A stretch of DNA of 59,093 bases. It comes from Erysipelotrichaceae bacterium (GTDB taxonomy: Bacteria; Bacillota_I; Bacilli_A; Erysipelotrichales; Coprobacillaceae). The position numbers were made by a program, and so were the translations under genes. The notes under the pieces were generated by a model. It made no database searches. It saw nothing but the letters and a program-made list of their open reading frames with translations, and was not told the DNA's origin. Positions 17,351-26,443 of the stretch are shown here, piece by piece. Location: positions 1-59,093 of the forward strand of contig JAJQEL010000033.1 of NCBI GenBank assembly GCA_021201655.1, in the 5' to 3' direction. The first letter of the stretch is position 1. The number at the start of each line of letters is the position of its first letter.

Positions 17351-17379
17351 TTGTAATTTTTTATTAAGTGTGATATATT
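17351..17379 (+). promoter_or_regulatory. Promoter of rimP-nusA operon
   Basis: TTGTAA 17351-17356, 17-base spacer, TATATT 17374-17379. It lies upstream of the GC-rich hairpin at 17401, so that hairpin is inside the leader of the rimP-nusA transcript. Confidence 0.6.
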
Positions 17380-17400
17380 ATCACTGTAATCAGTGATTTA

Positions 17401-17428
17401 CGAGAGGGGAAACCCTCTCGTTTCAATT
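17401..17428 (+). terminator. Leader hairpin, candidate NusA-dependent attenuator
   Basis: Perfect eight-base GC-rich stem CGAGAGGG / CCCTCTCG closed by a GAAA tetraloop, followed by an imperfect T tract TTTCAATTTG. It may also terminate polC transcripts. Stem strength with a weak T tract is the pattern described for NusA-stimulated terminators, and in B. subtilis the nusA operon leader is autoregulated in this way. Confidence 0.65.
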
Positions 17429-17445
17429 TGTAAACGGAGGAAAAT

Positions 17446-17907
17446 ATGTTAGAAAAGATTACGGAATATATCCAGCCGATTCTTGAGAATCATGCTTGTT
17501 ATCTAGATGATATCGAATATAAAAATGAAAAAAATGAATGGTATTTACGTATATTTATCGATAAAAACCAAGGATCTTTGGATATGGATACATGTGTTGC
17601 AGTTAGTGAAGATGTTTCTGCTATGCTAGATGAAGTTGATTTAATTCAAAATGAATATTATTTAGAAGTTTCCTCACCAGGTGCTGAAAAACCTTTGAAG
17701 ACTTTAGAAAAAGTTAAACAGTCTATTGGTGAATATGTTTATATTCAATTAAAGAATCCTAAAAAAGGAATGAATGATATTTACGGAACAATTTTAAATG
17801 TTGAAGATAATATGATTGAACTTCAGTATTTAGATAAGAATATAAAGAAAAAATGTTGCATTGCATATGATAATGTTGCATTTATTAGATTAGCCGTCAA
17901 GTTTTAA
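17446..17907 (+). CDS. rimP: Ribosome maturation factor RimP
   Basis: 153 residues, the usual size. The conserved core LRIFIDKNQGSLDMDTCVAVSEDVSAML matches the family in its N-terminal domain and YYLEVSSPGAEKPL is the second hallmark. RimP helps assemble the 30S subunit. It is the first gene of the rimP-nusA-rnpM-ylxQ-infB-rbfA operon, with AACGGAGGAAAAT before its ATG. It is 17 bases from nusA, as in Bacillus. Confidence 0.96.
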   Translation: MLEKITEYIQPILENHACYLDDIEYKNEKNEWYLRIFIDKNQGSLDMDTCVAVSEDVSAMLDEVDLIQNEYYLEVSSPGAEKPLKTLEKVKQSIGEYVYIQLKNPKKGMNDIYGTILNVEDNMIELQYLDKNIKKKCCIAYDNVAFIRLAVKF

Positions 17908-17924
17908 AGGAGGAAAGAAAGATA

Positions 17925-19277
17925 ATGGCTAGTAAAAAATTTATCCAGGCTTTGGAATTATTAGAAGAAGAAAAAGGAATTGAAAAGGAAGTTGTTTTAG
18001 ATGCTTTAAAAGAAGCAATGGAAAAGTCATATAAACGAAATTATGCTGGAACTGAATCAAAAGTTGAAATTGATATTAATCCTAATACAGGTAAGATTAG
18101 AATTTTTGAGACTAAAGATGTTGTTGATGATGTTATGGATGAAGACTATCAATTATCATTAGAAGAAGCTCAGGCCATTAATCCTAAATATAAATTAGGA
18201 GATCAGGTTGTTAGTGAAGTTGACCCTAAAGTTTTTGGACGTTTAGCAGCAATCCAAACAAAACAATTATTACGTCAAAAAATTAGAGAATCAGAAAAAG
18301 ATGCTTTATTTAATGAATATATTGATAAAAAAGATGATATTATCAATGGTATCGTTGATCGTGTTGAACCTAATTTTGTGATTGTTAATATTGGTAGAAC
18401 AGGTGCTTTATTACCTAAAAATCAGCAGATTCCTGGGGAAAAACTTGTGGATGGACAACATATAAAAGTTTATGTTAGTGATGTTGTTAGAGAAACAAAG
18501 GATACACGTATCAAGGTATCTAGAACAGAAGCTGGACTAGTTAGAAGATTGTTTGAACAGGAAGTACCTGAAGTTTATGATGGTATAGTCGAAATTGTGT
18601 CAGTTTCTAGAGAAGCTGGTGAACGTAGTAAAATAGCGGTTACATCTAGAAACGATGACATTGATCCAATTGGTGCATGTGTTGGTAAGAGCGGCACACG
18701 TGTTAACAATGTTGTTAAAGAACTAAATGGTGAAAAAATTGATATTGTGGAATGGAATGAAGATCCTGTTGTTTATATTTCTCATGCCTTATCACCATCT
18801 GAAGTCAAACATGTAACTATTAATGAAGAAGAAAAGAGTGCTTTAGTTATTGTCCCTGATAATCAGTTGTCTTTAGCAATTGGTAAACGTGGTCAAAATG
18901 CCAGATTAGCTGTCCGTTTAACGGGCTGGAAGATTGATATTAAATCTGTCAGTGAAGCTATGGCTGAAGGTTTAGCTTATGATGATGATTCAGAATTTAA
19001 TAAATCTTTTGAAGAAGAGATGACTAAAATAGAAGAACCAATTGCTGAACCAATCATTCAAAAAGTTGTCGAACCTGTTAAGGAACGTATTGTCATTGAA
19101 GATATTGAAGAAGATACGAATGATGAAAATATCGAAGAAATAGTTGATGATGAAGAAACATTTGATGATGAAGAAACATTTGATGATGAAGAATATGATG
19201 ACGATGATTATGAATATGATGATTATGAAGAAGAATATGATCCATATGAAGAATATGATTCTTATTATGATGATTAG
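17925..19277 (+). CDS. nusA: Transcription termination/antitermination factor NusA
   Basis: 450 residues. The N-terminal RNA polymerase-binding domain is followed by S1 (near residues 135-200) and two KH domains with GACVGKSGTRVNNVV and LSLAIGKRGQNARLA. NusA stimulates pausing and intrinsic termination and takes part in antitermination. Residues from about 365 form an acidic tail rich in Asp, Glu and Tyr that ends DSYYDD; the tail contains a short DNA tandem repeat. B. subtilis NusA lacks such a long tail, so this extension is a lineage-specific feature. A hairpin upstream of rimP may be its own regulatory target. Confidence 0.97.
   Translation: MASKKFIQALELLEEEKGIEKEVVLDALKEAMEKSYKRNYAGTESKVEIDINPNTGKIRIFETKDVVDDVMDEDYQLSLEEAQAINPKYKLGDQVVSEVDPKVFGRLAAIQTKQLLRQKIRESEKDALFNEYIDKKDDIINGIVDRVEPNFVIVNIGRTGALLPKNQQIPGEKLVDGQHIKVYVSDVVRETKDTRIKVSRTEAGLVRRLFEQEVPEVYDGIVEIVSVSREAGERSKIAVTSRNDDIDPIGACVGKSGTRVNNVVKELNGEKIDIVEWNEDPVVYISHALSPSEVKHVTINEEEKSALVIVPDNQLSLAIGKRGQNARLAVRLTGWKIDIKSVSEAMAEGLAYDDDSEFNKSFEEEMTKIEEPIAEPIIQKVVEPVKERIVIEDIEEDTNDENIEEIVDDEETFDDEETFDDEEYDDDDYEYDDYEEEYDPYEEYDSYYDD
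19146..19193 (+). repeat. 18-bp tandem repeat in nusA acidic tail
   Basis: GATGATGAAGAAACATTT occurs twice head-to-tail (19146-19163, 19164-19181), followed by a third partial copy GATGATGAAGAA. It encodes DDEETF repeats and keeps the reading frame. Confidence 0.9.
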
Positions 19278-19286
19278 GAGATAAAT

Positions 19287-19547
19287 ATGGCAAGAAAAAT
19301 ACCTTTAAGAAGATGTGTAGCTACAGGTGAACAGCTACCCAAAAAAGAACTTATTCGTATCGTTAAAAATAAAGAAGGAGAAGTCTTTGTTGATCCTACT
19401 GGTAAGATGAATGGCAGAGGGGCTTATTTAAAATGCAGTAAAGAAGCTATTGAATTAGCTAGAAAAAAAGGTGTATTAGATAAATCATTGGAAATTAAAG
19501 TTCCTGAAAGCATATATGAGGAGTTAATGAAATATGCTCAACAATGA
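19287..19547 (+). CDS. rnpM: YlxR family RNase P modulator RnpM
   Basis: 86 residues. Carries the family motifs PLRRCVATGEQLPKKELIRIV, shortened here as RRCVATGEQ, and DPTGKMNGRGAYLK. YlxR (RnpM) binds RNA and has been reported to modulate RNase P in B. subtilis. It lies between nusA and the L7Ae-like ylxQ gene, overlapping the latter by 14 bases, the standard order of this operon. Confidence 0.93.
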   Translation: MARKIPLRRCVATGEQLPKKELIRIVKNKEGEVFVDPTGKMNGRGAYLKCSKEAIELARKKGVLDKSLEIKVPESIYEELMKYAQQ

Positions 19548-19836
19548 TGTTTTATCATTGTTGGGACTGGCCATGCGTGCAAGAAAAATTAGTCATGGTG
19601 AGGTGTTATACAATGATATTCGCCATAGACGTGTTTATTTAGTCATTATAAGTGAAGAGGCAAGTCATAATACGAAAAAGAAATTATCTGATAAATGTAC
19701 ATATTATCATATTGATTATCATATAATGGGGTGCACAGATGAGATTTCTAAAGCTATTGGAAAAGATAATCGTGTTGCTGTAGGAATAAAGGATCGAGGT
19801 TTTGCAAATAGTATTAAGTTAAAGTTAGGAGGTTGA
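19534..19836 (+). CDS. ylxQ: L7Ae-family RNA-binding protein YlxQ
   Basis: 100 residues. The N-terminal [15 protein letters not shown] and central [14 protein letters not shown] fit the ribosomal L7Ae/L30e/S12e fold. It probably binds kink-turn RNA; the exact target in Bacillota is not firmly known. It overlaps rnpM and ends just before the infB start, whose ribosome site TTAGGAGG lies within its last codons. Confidence 0.9.
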   Translation: MLNNDVLSLLGLAMRARKISHGEVLYNDIRHRRVYLVIISEEASHNTKKKLSDKCTYYHIDYHIMGCTDEISKAIGKDNRVAVGIKDRGFANSIKLKLGG

Positions 19837-19841
19837 TGGTA

Positions 19842-21692
19842 ATGGCAAAAAAGAAAAATCAAGGGAAGAGAAAAGGAAATCAATATAAAAAAAAGAAAAT
19901 GGTTTCTAATATACCAAATAAGCAAGCCGCAAAAATTGGTGATGGCATTGTAGAATATGAAGAAGGTATTACTGTAGGAGAATTGGCTGAAAAAATTGGA
20001 CAAACTCCAGCTAATGTTATCAAAGTATTATTTATGCTTGGTATAATGGTGACGATTAATTCTTCTTTGGATGATGAACAAATCGAACTTATTTGTCTTG
20101 AATATGGTTACGAGCCTAAGAAAAAAGTCGTTGTTAATGAAGTTCATTTTGAAGATATTGAAATAATTGACAACGAAGAAGATTTGGTTAGTCGTCCTCC
20201 TGTCGTTACAATAATGGGTCATGTGGATCATGGTAAAACTACTTTATTGGATTATATTCGTAAATCACGTGTTGTTGAAGGTGAATTTGGAGGCATTACT
20301 CAACATATTGGTGCATATCAAGTTAATGTTAATGGTAAAAAAGTTACATTTTTAGATACACCAGGTCACGAGGCATTTACCGCTATGCGTGCGCGTGGAG
20401 CCCAAGTAACTGATATCGTTATTATTGTTGTTGCTGCGGATGATGGGGTTATGCCCCAAACTAAGGAAGCTGTTGACCATGCTTTGGCAGTAAAAGTTCC
20501 AATTGTTGTAGCAGTTAATAAAATTGATAAAGAAGGTGCTGATCCAGAACGTATTAAGATGGAAATGAGTGAATTAGGACTCATGCCTGAGGATTGGGGC
20601 GGTGATACAGTTTATTGTAATATTTCTGCTAAAAAGGGTATTGGTGTTTCTGAATTATTAGAAACTTTAACAGTAGTTGCAGAATTGGCTGATTTGAAAG
20701 CAAATCCTAAACGTTATGCATATGGTAGTGTTATCGAAGGACGTTTGGATCGAGGCAGGGGCCCTGTTGCTACTTTGCTTGTACAAAATGGTACTTTGCA
20801 TGTTGGTGATCCAATAGTTGTTGGTACAGCCTTTGGACGTGTGCGAAAGATGCTTAGTGATAATGGACGTGAAATGCGTGAGGCTACACCATCTACACCT
20901 GTGGAAATTACAGGTTTAAATGAAGTTCCAGTAGCTGGTGATAAATTTATGGTTTTTGAATCAGAAAAGAAAGCCCGCCATATTGGTGAAGAAAGACAAA
21001 AAGCACGTCAAATTGAGGAACGTGGTATAAGTTCAGCTATGAGTCTAGACGATTTGTTTAATCAATTAAAAGAAGGCGAAATTGTTGATTTAAATATTAT
21101 TGTCAAAGCTGATGTGAATGGAACTGCTGAAGCGGTAAAGGGCTCATTGGAAAAAATTAATATTGATGGTGCCCGTGTGAATGTTATTCGTTCAACTGTT
21201 GGCGCTATCAGTGAATCAGATGTTTTATTAGCAAGTGCTTCAAAAGCTATTATTTATGGATTTAATGTAAGACCAGATGCTAATGTAAGACGTAAAGCAG
21301 ATGAAGAAGGGGTAGAAATACGTTTACATAATGTTATCTATAAAATGGTTGAAGAAATTGAAGCCGCTATGAAAGGTATGTTTGCTCCAGAGCTTGAAGA
21401 AGTTGTTACAGGACAAGCAGAAATTAGACAGATATATAAAGTTTCAAAAATTGGTAATATCGCAGGCTGTATGGTTACTGATGGCTATATGCGTCGTGAC
21501 TGTGCGATACGCCTTATTCGTGACGGTGTTGTTATTTATGAAGGTAAAATGGGTTCTTTAAGACGTTTTAAGGATGATGTTAAAGAGGTATCAGCTGGTT
21601 ATGAATGTGGTATTACTATCGAAAATTATAATGATATCAAAGAAGGAGATATCATTGAAGGTTATATAATGGAAGAAGTAGAAAGATCATAA
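19842..21692 (+). CDS. infB: Translation initiation factor IF-2
   Basis: 616 residues from ATG 19842. TTG 19833 and ATG 19836 are too close to TTAGGAGG; 19842 gives nine bases of spacing and the lysine-rich start [12 protein letters not shown]. The G domain begins at about residue 120 with [20 protein letters not shown], then DTPGHEAF and NKIDK. It is shorter than B. subtilis IF-2 (about 716) because the N-terminal linker is reduced. IF-2 positions initiator tRNA and joins the subunits. It is followed by rbfA. Confidence 0.98.
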   Translation: MAKKKNQGKRKGNQYKKKKMVSNIPNKQAAKIGDGIVEYEEGITVGELAEKIGQTPANVIKVLFMLGIMVTINSSLDDEQIELICLEYGYEPKKKVVVNEVHFEDIEIIDNEEDLVSRPPVVTIMGHVDHGKTTLLDYIRKSRVVEGEFGGITQHIGAYQVNVNGKKVTFLDTPGHEAFTAMRARGAQVTDIVIIVVAADDGVMPQTKEAVDHALAVKVPIVVAVNKIDKEGADPERIKMEMSELGLMPEDWGGDTVYCNISAKKGIGVSELLETLTVVAELADLKANPKRYAYGSVIEGRLDRGRGPVATLLVQNGTLHVGDPIVVGTAFGRVRKMLSDNGREMREATPSTPVEITGLNEVPVAGDKFMVFESEKKARHIGEERQKARQIEERGISSAMSLDDLFNQLKEGEIVDLNIIVKADVNGTAEAVKGSLEKINIDGARVNVIRSTVGAISESDVLLASASKAIIYGFNVRPDANVRRKADEEGVEIRLHNVIYKMVEEIEAAMKGMFAPELEEVVTGQAEIRQIYKVSKIGNIAGCMVTDGYMRRDCAIRLIRDGVVIYEGKMGSLRRFKDDVKEVSAGYECGITIENYNDIKEGDIIEGYIMEEVERS

Positions 21693-21702
21693 GGAGGCAA
21701 AT

Positions 21703-22038
21703 ATGACAGTCAAAAAAGACAGACTTAATGCTAGCATTATGCGAGAACTATCAGATATCATTCAAAACGATGTGAAAAATAAGGAAATTGGGTTTTGTAC
21801 TATAACTGGAGTCGAAGTAACAAGTGATTATTCTTATGCAAAAGTTTATGTATCTTTTTTATCAAAAAATCCTCAAAAGAAATTAGATGCTTTAGAGCGC
21901 TCAAAAGGATTTATTCGTTCAGCATTATCTAAACGTTTAACCATTCGTAAATGTCCTGAACTTATCTTTGTTTTAGATACTTCTATTGAATATGGTAATA
22001 AAATTGAATCTATTTTAAATAGTTTAAATGATGATTAG
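21703..22038 (+). CDS. rbfA: Ribosome-binding factor A
   Basis: 111 residues. KH-like fold; motifs IMRELSDIIQNDVKN near the start and VTSDYSYAKVYVSFL in the middle are diagnostic. RbfA binds the 30S subunit and assists 16S rRNA 5'-end processing, cold adaptation and late assembly. Last gene of the nusA-infB operon, followed directly by a terminator. truB and ribF, often next in Bacillota, are here 18 kb further on. Confidence 0.95.
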   Translation: MTVKKDRLNASIMRELSDIIQNDVKNKEIGFCTITGVEVTSDYSYAKVYVSFLSKNPQKKLDALERSKGFIRSALSKRLTIRKCPELIFVLDTSIEYGNKIESILNSLNDD

Positions 22039-22060
22039 TGAGGATAAAACCTCACTTTTT
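22037..22060 (+). terminator. Terminator of nusA-infB-rbfA operon
   Basis: AGTGAGG / CCTCACT stem with a six-base loop and TTTTT. It overlaps the rbfA stop codon. Confidence 0.88.
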
Positions 22061-22122
22061 ATTGTACATATTATTTTAAAGTTTCAGTTGAAGTGTTATA
22101 ATAAATTCAGGAGGTTAAAATA

Positions 22123-23253
22123 ATGAGGAAATGTATTGTGAACGGGAAGATAGTTTTGAAAAATGAGACTATTGAAGCTAATGTTTTTATTGAAAATGAT
22201 GTCATTAGCGAAATCAGTCAAAGAAAACCAGATGATGAAGAGATTATTGATGCTCATGGTCTATATGTAAGTCCTGGCTTTATTGATGTTCATACCCATG
22301 GCCGTGGTGGTAGTGATGCTATGTATCCAACTTTTGATGATATCAATACTATCTCTAAGGCAACGTTAAAAACGGGAGTCACCAGTTTTTTACCAACAAC
22401 GATGACAATGCCTGTAGAAGATATTGCTAAAGCGATTGAAAATATTGATAACAGTAAAAATAAAGTTGAAGGTGCACAAATATTAGGTATTCATCTTGAA
22501 GGCCCATTCTTTAACAAGAAATATAAGGGAGCACAAAGTGAAGAATGCATGATTTTACCTACAATAGAAAATTACCAATCATTTGTAGGTGAACATCAAG
22601 ATATTATCCGCAAGATATCTATTGCTCCAGAATTAGAGCATTCTTTAGAATTAATAGATTATCTTAAAGATAAAAATACAATTGTTTCAATTGGCCATAC
22701 GAATGCAACTTTTGATGAAGCCCAAGCCGCAATAGATGAAGGTGCCACAAGTGGAACACATACTTATAATGCAATGACACCATTGACACATCGTAATCCT
22801 GGTGTAGTTGGAGCTATTATGCTTAATGATAATGTATATGCAGAACTTATCTTAGATGGTATTCATGTAAGCTTTCCTGCCGCTAAAATTTTATTAAAAA
22901 TGAAAGGATTGGATAAGTTAACACTCATTACTGATTCATTAGAGGCCGCTGGCTTAGAAAATGGAACCTATCGTTTAGGAACTTATGATGTTTATGTCAA
23001 AGACGGTGAAGCTAGATTAGCTGATGGTACTTTGGCTGGTAGTGTTTTAGCTTTGAATATTGCGGTTAAGAATGCTTATCAAAATCTTGGTATTACTTTA
23101 AATGAAGCTGTTAATTTAGCTAGTTATAATCCTGCACAAAGCTTGCACGAAGATAAACTAGGAGAAATTAAAACTGGAAACTATGCTGATATTATTTTCT
23201 TTGATGATGATATTGATATTAAAAATATAATGATTAAGGGACAAATGAAATAG
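22123..23253 (+). CDS. nagA: N-acetylglucosamine-6-phosphate deacetylase
   Basis: 376 residues. Metal site FIDVHTHGRGG at about residues 53-63, then HLEGPFFNKKYKGAQ, GHTNATFDEA and GTHTYNAMTPLTHRNPG; catalytic Asp lies in ITDSLEAAG. The enzyme removes acetate from GlcNAc-6-phosphate, feeding amino sugars from wall recycling or the diet into glycolysis. A -10 TATAAT with extended TG lies at 22097-22102, so it has its own promoter. A sugar epimerase gene follows 10 bases later, probably co-transcribed. Confidence 0.96.
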   Translation: MRKCIVNGKIVLKNETIEANVFIENDVISEISQRKPDDEEIIDAHGLYVSPGFIDVHTHGRGGSDAMYPTFDDINTISKATLKTGVTSFLPTTMTMPVEDIAKAIENIDNSKNKVEGAQILGIHLEGPFFNKKYKGAQSEECMILPTIENYQSFVGEHQDIIRKISIAPELEHSLELIDYLKDKNTIVSIGHTNATFDEAQAAIDEGATSGTHTYNAMTPLTHRNPGVVGAIMLNDNVYAELILDGIHVSFPAAKILLKMKGLDKLTLITDSLEAAGLENGTYRLGTYDVYVKDGEARLADGTLAGSVLALNIAVKNAYQNLGITLNEAVNLASYNPAQSLHEDKLGEIKTGNYADIIFFDDDIDIKNIMIKGQMK

Positions 23254-23263
23254 GAGAAGAAAG

Positions 23264-24142
23264 ATGACAATATTAAAAAATGAATTTTTAGAAGTAGAAT
23301 TAAATCCAAAAGGTGCTGAAATTATTAAGATTATTGGACAACAGGACAACATTAATTATATGTGGAAAAGAGATGCCTCTTTATGGGCTAATAGTGCACC
23401 TATCCTTTTTCCAATTGTAGGGGCATTACAAAACAATGAATGTCGTATTGAGGGAAAAACATATACGATGACACAACATGGTTTTTCACGTCATAATATA
23501 TATGCAACACATCAGCAATCTGATACTTGTGTAGAATTTGAATTAACACCAAATGAAGAAATATTAAAACAATATCCTTATTTATTTGATTTAAAGATTA
23601 TTTATACTTTAAAAGATAATCAGCTTGAATGTCGTAATATTGTAAAAAATACTGATGATAAAACGATTTATTTCCAAATTGGTGGACATCCTGCTTTTGC
23701 TTGTCCATTTATGGATAATGAATCAAGTAATGATTATTATGTGGAATTTGAACAAAATGAATCTTTATATCAAAAAATCATTGATGTTGAAAGAAAAGGT
23801 ATGTCTCATGACACGAGATTATTATTTGATAATGAAAGACGTTTCTTTGTACGTCAGGAATTATTTAATAATGATGCTATTGTAGTTAAAGATTTTAAAT
23901 CTAAATATGTTGATTTAAAATCATTAAATCATCAAAAATCATTAAGATTCTATATGGAAAACTATAATCATCTTGGTATTTGGGCTAGTAAACATGTTGG
24001 AGGATTATTAGCTATTGAACCATGGGTAGGTCATAGTGATTATGTTGATTTTACAGGTGAATTTAAAGAAAAAGAAGGCGTTGTAGCATTAGCTAAAGGA
24101 GAAACTTTTGAATGTAAATTTACTGTAGAAATAAACCAGTAA
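23264..24142 (+). CDS. Aldose 1-epimerase family protein (LacX-like)
   Basis: 292 residues. Galactose-mutarotase-like fold: N-terminal LEVELNPKGAEIIKI, GFSRH motif after the first third, QIGGHPAFACPF in the middle and AIEPWVGHSDY near the C-terminus. This subgroup resembles LacX and YihR-type proteins rather than classical GalM, so the natural sugar is not known. It follows nagA with no promoter between them, suggesting a role in amino-sugar or hexose use. Confidence 0.85.
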   Translation: MTILKNEFLEVELNPKGAEIIKIIGQQDNINYMWKRDASLWANSAPILFPIVGALQNNECRIEGKTYTMTQHGFSRHNIYATHQQSDTCVEFELTPNEEILKQYPYLFDLKIIYTLKDNQLECRNIVKNTDDKTIYFQIGGHPAFACPFMDNESSNDYYVEFEQNESLYQKIIDVERKGMSHDTRLLFDNERRFFVRQELFNNDAIVVKDFKSKYVDLKSLNHQKSLRFYMENYNHLGIWASKHVGGLLAIEPWVGHSDYVDFTGEFKEKEGVVALAKGETFECKFTVEINQ

Positions 24143-24180
24143 CGACAAATTTTGAGTAACTTATAAGCTATAATGCTTAT

Positions 24181-24351
24181 ATGAAAATAAAGATTATCGA
24201 AAGTACTCATGAATTAGATTTACAGGATGCGATTAATGATTTTATTGAACAAGATGAACCATATATTATATCTATACACTATGCTGTTGCTTTGACTAGT
24301 TATTTAAGTGAACTAGAATATAGTTTTAGTTGTTTAATCGTATATTCTTAG
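24181..24351 (+). CDS. Cse60-like small sporulation protein
   Basis: 56 residues. Sequence MKIKIIESTHELDLQDAIND, then FIEQDEPYIISIHYAVA and a C-terminus YSFSCLIVYS. The N-terminal VK.IESTHE.DLQ.AIN.F pattern and final YSxLIxY pattern match the small Cse60 family, known in Bacillus as a sigma-E-controlled sporulation protein of unknown function. A TATAAT lies at 24171-24176, but ATG 24181 comes only five bases after it, so the transcript start is unclear. No strong Shine-Dalgarno sequence is seen. The call is by recalled similarity, without a search. Confidence 0.6.
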   Translation: MKIKIIESTHELDLQDAINDFIEQDEPYIISIHYAVALTSYLSELEYSFSCLIVYS

Positions 24352-24386
24352 TTCTTCTGCCCATAATGATAATGGAGGTGAACACT

Positions 24387-24539
24387 ATGGCTAAAGATGT
24401 GAAATGTAGTGTGGATTCTTGTCAATATTATTGTGATGGCTTATGTGAAGCAAGCTGTATTAAAGTAGGTACTTGCCATTGTAAAGAGGCACATGAAACT
24501 GATCAAACATCATGTGATACATTTAAATGTAAATCTTAA
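24387..24539 (+). CDS. DUF1540 small cysteine-rich protein
   Basis: 50 residues from ATG 24387, which follows ATGGAGGTGAAC; longer upstream starts ignore that site and run through the Cse60-like gene. Seven or more cysteines in the pattern VKCSVDSCQYYCDG...C...C..GTCHC...TSCDTFKCK fit DUF1540, small proteins thought to bind metal. Such proteins are common in Clostridia and are often linked to sporulation; the function is not established. It ends 4 bases before a terminator. Confidence 0.8.
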   Translation: MAKDVKCSVDSCQYYCDGLCEASCIKVGTCHCKEAHETDQTSCDTFKCKS

Positions 24540-24543
24540 TGAG

Positions 24544-24568
24544 AAAGGCTTTTTAAGCCTTTTTCTTT
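24544..24568 (+). terminator. Terminator after DUF1540 gene
   Basis: AAAGGCTT / AAGCCTTT with a three-base loop followed by TTCTTTATCTTT. Confidence 0.8.
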
Positions 24569-24603
24569 ATCTTTAAAAATGTTATAATGATTCAGGTGAT
24601 ATT

Positions 24604-25065
24604 ATGAAAAAAATGTTAATTATACTATGCTTGCTTTTTTTAACAGCATGCACTCATACTAATACTTCATATAATATTTATTACGATTTAAAAGATAAAC
24701 TTGTGTCTCAAAGCGAATTTAGTGATGATTATCCTTTTGATGCATATGTTGTTTTTAATGAGCTTGATGATTATTATCGTTATGATGTTATCGTTGATAA
24801 TGCTCAAGTTAATATGTATGATATCACCGCAATGGCTTATTGCAATGAAGATGATAATACGTCATGTCCAGTAATTGGTTTGTTTGATGAAGATCCTTAT
24901 CATCTTATACCGGATTTTGTTGATAAAGATAATAATTACTACAAAGGAATTCAATTATCTGGACAATGTGATAAAAAACAAGATGTTAAACTTTATATCA
25001 GTTATTATCTTGACGAAGATGAAACAGAATTTCAGGAATATTTTTTAGAGGTAGAAGGTTTATGA
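24604..25065 (+). CDS. Putative lipoprotein, unknown function
   Basis: 153 residues. Signal peptide MKKMLIILCLLFLTAC has a lipobox LTAC with the lipid-modified Cys at position 16. The mature part is acidic (many Asp, Glu, Tyr) and beta-rich with no domain I can name. A TATAAT with extended TG at 24583-24588 is 16 bases before the start, which implies a very short leader. It overlaps the pseudouridine synthase gene by four bases (ATGA), so the two are probably translated together, though I see no functional link. Confidence 0.75.
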   Translation: MKKMLIILCLLFLTACTHTNTSYNIYYDLKDKLVSQSEFSDDYPFDAYVVFNELDDYYRYDVIVDNAQVNMYDITAMAYCNEDDNTSCPVIGLFDEDPYHLIPDFVDKDNNYYKGIQLSGQCDKKQDVKLYISYYLDEDETEFQEYFLEVEGL

Positions 25066-25781
25066 GGTTAGATAAACTATTAGCTCATAGTGGTTATGGA
25101 ACAAGAAAAGAAGTTAAAAGTTATATTCGTCATGGTTTAGTAAGTGTTAATGGTAAGATAGTAAAAAAAGATGATTATCATGTTGATCAAAAAAATGATA
25201 TCATTATCATTGATGATGAAATAGTCAAATATGAGGAATTTGTATATTATATGCTTAATAAACCTGCTGGTTTTGTTAGTGCCTCAACAGATGCCCATTA
25301 TCCTACGGTTGTTGAATTGATTGATGATTATTATCGAGATGATTTATTTCCGATAGGACGTTTGGATATAGATACTGAGGGCTTGCTGATATTAAGTAAT
25401 GATGGACAACTAGCTCATCAATTATTATCACCGAAAAATCATTGTCCAAAAATATATTATGCGCAAGTTAAAGGTATTGTTGATGAGAATGATATTCAAT
25501 TATTTTTACAAGGTATAAAATTAGAGGATTTTACTTGTCTTAGTTCTATATTAAATATTCTTAAGGTTGCAAATGGGATGAGTGAAGTTACTGTGGAAAT
25601 TTATGAAGGAAAATTTCATCAGGTAAAACGTATGTTTTTAGCTATCGGTAAAGAAGTTTTATATTTAAAACGTATTCAAATGAATGATTTGAAATTAGAT
25701 AAAAATTTAAATATAGGTGAATATCGACGCTTAAGTGATGAAGAATTAAATAGATTAAAAAATAAATCTGTGATACAATAA
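25062..25781 (+). CDS. RsuA/RluB-family pseudouridine synthase (first of two)
   Basis: 239 residues. N-terminal S4 RNA-binding domain (MRLDKLLAHSGYGTRKEVKS), then the catalytic motif GRLDIDTEGLLILSNDG, with the catalytic Asp in GRLD. The C-terminal GKFHQVKRMF is also conserved. Enzymes of this family modify single uridines in 16S or 23S rRNA; RsuA makes pseudouridine 516 in E. coli 16S rRNA. A second paralogue is at 35388. The genes share roughly the same domain order but are diverged, so the two probably have different target sites. Confidence 0.9.
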   Translation: MRLDKLLAHSGYGTRKEVKSYIRHGLVSVNGKIVKKDDYHVDQKNDIIIIDDEIVKYEEFVYYMLNKPAGFVSASTDAHYPTVVELIDDYYRDDLFPIGRLDIDTEGLLILSNDGQLAHQLLSPKNHCPKIYYAQVKGIVDENDIQLFLQGIKLEDFTCLSSILNILKVANGMSEVTVEIYEGKFHQVKRMFLAIGKEVLYLKRIQMNDLKLDKNLNIGEYRRLSDEELNRLKNKSVIQ

Positions 25782-25796
25782 TGTTATGGAGGAAAT

Positions 25797-26441
25797 ATGA
25801 GACTTAGAAATAATCCTAACGCCTATGAAATATTAGCGCAGTATTCTTCTTATTATATGACTGATGATATCAATCATAAGGGAAGATGGTCTAAAGTATT
25901 TAAAAATGATCATCCAATATATATTGAAATAGGTATGGGAAAAGGTGATTTTATTATTGAAAATGCTTTACGTTATCCCTACATCAATTTTATAGGTATG
26001 GAAAAATATCCTAGTGTTTTAGTTAAAGCTGTTAAGAAACTTGATGATAAGGATTTGAATAATCTTAAAATTATAAATGTAGATGCTAATATCTTAAATG
26101 AAGTTTTTGAGGCAGATGAAATAGATTGTATCTATTTAAATTTCTCTGATCCCTGGCCTAAACGTAAGCATGCTAAAAGACGTTTAACAGCGCTGAGTTT
26201 TTTAAAAATTTATAAAAAAATTTTAAAAGCAAATGGCGAAGTTATATAAAAAACAGATAATCGTATTTTAATTGAATATAGTCTTATATCGATGAATCAA
26301 TTTGGTATGGATTTTGTAGATATTTGTTTAGATTTACATAACAGTGAGGGGTATGAAGATAATATTCAGACAGAATATGAAAGAAAGTTTTCACCTTATG
26401 GCCCTATTTATCGTTTGGAATCAAAATTTAAAGGAGATTAA
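25797..26441 (+). pseudogene. trmB: tRNA (guanine-N7-)-methyltransferase TrmB, interrupted by in-frame TAA
   Basis: Starts at ATG 25797 after ATGGAGGAAAT. SAM motif EIGMGKGDFI, then FSDPWPKRKHAKRR, both classical TrmB. The frame stops at TAA 26247-26249 (codon 151). The same frame continues to 26441 with [32 protein letters not shown] and [11 protein letters not shown], the normal C-terminus; the full length would be 214 residues, normal for TrmB. Relatives have F or Y at the stop position (EVIFKTDN). The truncated product lacks the TDN motif and substrate-binding end, so it should be inactive unless the stop is read through or is an error. It methylates G46 of tRNAs. Confidence 0.85.
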
Positions 26442-26443
26442 AT

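Noticed and set aside
19093-19293. His-rich minus-strand frame opposite the nusA tail
   Set aside because: It is only the reverse reading of the GAT/GAA repeats of the acidic tail.
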